Source: Clavibacter sp. B3I6
Lineage (GTDB): Bacteria > Actinomycetota > Actinomycetes > Actinomycetales > Microbacteriaceae
Direction: 5' to 3'
Length of the DNA stretch: 64,000 bases
NCBI RefSeq assembly: GCF_030816895.1
Contig: NZ_JAUSYL010000001.1
Coordinates: forward strand, 2,108,001 to 2,172,000
Program-made: the position numbers and the translations under genes
Notes under the pieces: model-generated
Told to the model about the DNA's origin: nothing
The model's database searches: none
Seen by the model: the letters and a program-made list of their open reading frames with translations, nothing else
Part shown: positions 62,529 to 64,000 of the stretch, piece after piece
Layout: the number at the start of each line of letters is the position of its first letter
How positions within the stretch are numbered: the stretch's first letter is position 1

Positions 62529-63473
62529 ATGCCTGACTTCCGCCGTCTCCTCGGTGCTGCCGCGAAAGCGCTCGGCGACCACTCCTCTTCCTCCTCCAGC
62601 CAGGACCGGCAGCAGCCCTCGCGCGGCGGTGAGACCGACTGGCGCAGCGTCGTCCGGTCCGCGGCGGACAAGCTCACGGGGGACGAGCGCACTCCGCGCG
62701 ATCAGGTGGGTGGCCCCCGGACCGGGCAGGTCCACGGGCAGCGGGACGCCGGACACCCGGACCCGCAGCAGTACGGCCAGCAGCAGTACGGCCAGGGCCA
62801 GGCCGGCCCCCAGCAGTACGGCCAGCGCCAGGCCGCCCAGGTGACCGAGGCCGACCGCATCGCGCTCGGCAAGTACGACTACCTCCTCCGCACGGCGGAA
62901 CCGGAGCAGCTCGAGCAGGTGCACCGGGACGCCTTCGAGCGCCTCACCCCCGCGCAGCGCGAGCTCGTCCTCGCACGTCTGACCGAGGAGCTCCCCGCCC
63001 ATGAGCGGCCCCGCAGCGGCAGCGCCGCCGACCTCGCCCGCGCGGCCACCCGAGGGCAGACCAGCCGACCCGGCCTCATGCAGAGGGTGCTCGGCGGCCA
63101 TGGGACGTCGAACCGAGGGAGCCGCAACGGTGCCGCCATGTTCGCGGGCGGTGCGGCTGCGGGGGCGGGCGTGGCGGCGATCGGGGGCGTGGCGGTGGCG
63201 GTCGCATCCGGCGCCGCGATCAGCGCCGTGGCCGGTCCGCTCCTGTCGGGGGCGATGGCGGACGGGATCGACTTCGCCGGCCTCACGGAGGGCTTCGGGC
63301 TCGAGGGCCTCCCCGACCTCGGTGGGCTGTCCGAGGGCGTGGACGGCATCGCGCAGGGCGGTGAGGAGTACCTCACCGGCATCGGCGACCAGGTCGGCGG
63401 CATCGGCGACCAGGTCGGCGGGCTCGGCGAGGGCTTCCAGATCCCGGGGCTGGGCGACTTCTTCGACCGCTAG
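62529..63473 (+). CDS. QYGQ-repeat protein of unknown function
   Basis: A 314-residue protein. The basic N-terminus (PDFRRLLGAAAKALGDH) is followed by a Ser run. A low-complexity Gln/Gly/Tyr segment with three QQYGQ units lies at about 78-102. A conserved helical module reads ADRIALGKYDYLLRTAEPEQ and RDAFERLTPAQRELVLARLT (about 107-160). Then a hydrophobic Gly/Ala segment (about 200-235) is followed by a Gly-rich tail with IGDQVGG twice. The helical module is common in actinobacterial proteins but I cannot name it. The ATG at 62529 has AGGA eight bases upstream. Prion-like composition may favour self-association (inference). Confidence 0.75.
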   Translation: MPDFRRLLGAAAKALGDHSSSSSSQDRQQPSRGGETDWRSVVRSAADKLTGDERTPRDQVGGPRTGQVHGQRDAGHPDPQQYGQQQYGQGQAGPQQYGQRQAAQVTEADRIALGKYDYLLRTAEPEQLEQVHRDAFERLTPAQRELVLARLTEELPAHERPRSGSAADLARAATRGQTSRPGLMQRVLGGHGTSNRGSRNGAAMFAGGAAAGAGVAAIGGVAVAVASGAAISAVAGPLLSGAMADGIDFAGLTEGFGLEGLPDLGGLSEGVDGIAQGGEEYLTGIGDQVGGIGDQVGGLGEGFQIPGLGDFFDR

Positions 63474-63477
63474 CCCG

Positions 63478-64000
63478 TCAGGCCAGCCGCTCGCTCGCGC
63501 GGGACTCCGTCCGGTACCGCCCGGGCGGGACCGATCGCTCGCGACGGAAGGCCCGGCTGAAGGCGTAGACGGAGGTGTAGCCGACATCCGCGGCGATCAC
63601 CTCGAGTGCATCGTCGGTGTCGCGGAGCCGACGCGCGGCGAGGTCCATCCGCCAGCGGGTGAGGTAGTCGCCCGGCGTGGTGCCGGCGAACGCGTGGAAG
63701 CGGCGCACCAGCGTCTGCTTGGACGTCGCGACCTCGCGGGCGAGAGCCTCGGTCGTCCACGGATGACCCGGGGCCTCATGGATCCGCGTGACGGCCCGCA
63801 TCAGGAGCGGGTCGCGGAGGACGCCCCACCACGAGGCGCCGGCGTCCGGGGAGGAGGCGAGCCAGGTGCGCAGGATCTCCACGAGGAGGACGTCGACGAG
63901 ACGATCGAGGACCAGATGGGTCGCGAGGCCGGGACGGGCCAGCTCCCGCGCCAGGAGCCGGACGATGTCGGCGAGGCTCCCGTCCAGCTGCTGCGCCCGG
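63478..64000 (-). CDS. AraC-family regulator, 5' end outside the window
   Basis: The C-terminal 173 codons are visible. The AraC double helix-turn-helix lies at the end (WTTEALAREVATSKQTLVRR, then DDALEVIAADVGYTSVYAFS and the closing FRRERSVPPGRYR). The visible upstream part, LVLDRLVDVLLVEILRTW, is the end of a Cupin_6-type sensor domain. This is the layout of the AraC regulators annotated with a cupin effector domain. The target is unknown. Confidence 0.88.
   Translation of the reverse strand, partial: RAQQLDGSLADIVRLLARELARPGLATHLVLDRLVDVLLVEILRTWLASSPDAGASWWGVLRDPLLMRAVTRIHEAPGHPWTTEALAREVATSKQTLVRRFHAFAGTTPGDYLTRWRMDLAARRLRDTDDALEVIAADVGYTSVYAFSRAFRRERSVPPGRYRTESRASERLA

Overview
The window comes from a high-GC Gram-positive actinobacterium. 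Coding regions show almost exclusively G or C in third positions. There are HspR/HAIR-type heat-shock control elements, a 6C-type small RNA, a DtxR iron box and LPXTG and lipobox surface proteins. A Microbacteriaceae member (Clavibacter-like) is the best guess; that is inference. No rRNA, tRNA, CRISPR array, insertion sequence, integrase or replication origin was seen.

Layout. 1-1.4 kb: end of an alpha/beta hydrolase, a cupin and a small membrane protein. 1.5-11.5 kb: glycoside-utilisation locus A, with a GH2 enzyme, a LacI regulator, a GH31 enzyme, a complete sugar ABC importer (binding protein plus two permeases) and a class-V PLP enzyme. Three copies of a palindrome centred on CAGCGCTG lie at its promoters. 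11.6-28.4 kb: amino-sugar/galactoside locus B. It holds two further sugar importers, a Gfo/Idh/MocA oxidoreductase, two DeoR regulators, GatZ-like and AgaS-like proteins, a BadF-type kinase, a ROK protein, NagA/AgaA and a GH4 alpha-galactosidase (MelA-like). The set fits transport, phosphorylation, deacetylation and deamination/isomerisation of GalNAc or galactosylated amino sugars. 28.5-30.1 kb: a VOC protein and a WYL regulator. 30.1-34.3 kb: siderophore importer under a perfect DtxR-type box. 34.3-37.3 kb: SGNH hydrolase, amidohydrolase, frameshifted GH18 protein. 37.6-39.7 kb: a small hypothetical gene, a 6C-type ncRNA, a BLUF photoreceptor, and a DUF2975 membrane protein with its XRE partner. 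39.7-45.8 kb: YdeI-like protein and the dnaK-grpE-dnaJ-hspR-rlmG-like heat-shock operon with two HAIR operators.

46.0-57.4 kb is the most unusual part: two neighbouring loci of surface or exported proteins, each built round its own Ser/His (SipW/ER-type) signal peptidase. The first has a 1149-residue lectin-like/DUF11 protein, two TasA/CalY-like proteins and an LPXTG-anchored protein. The second has a LamG-domain protein and another TasA-like protein, next to a divergent MarR regulator with an inverted repeat between them. Two lipoproteins lie between the loci. The last 6.5 kb holds Nudix, aminoglycoside phosphotransferase-like, UMF1-type MFS and pyroglutamyl peptidase genes, a tandem pair of small membrane proteins, a QYGQ-repeat protein and the 3' part of an AraC regulator.

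Three genes (GH31, class-V PLP enzyme, GH18) each carry one apparent extra base in a three-base C run of the plus strand. Everything else reads cleanly, so these may be sequencing errors or real mutations.
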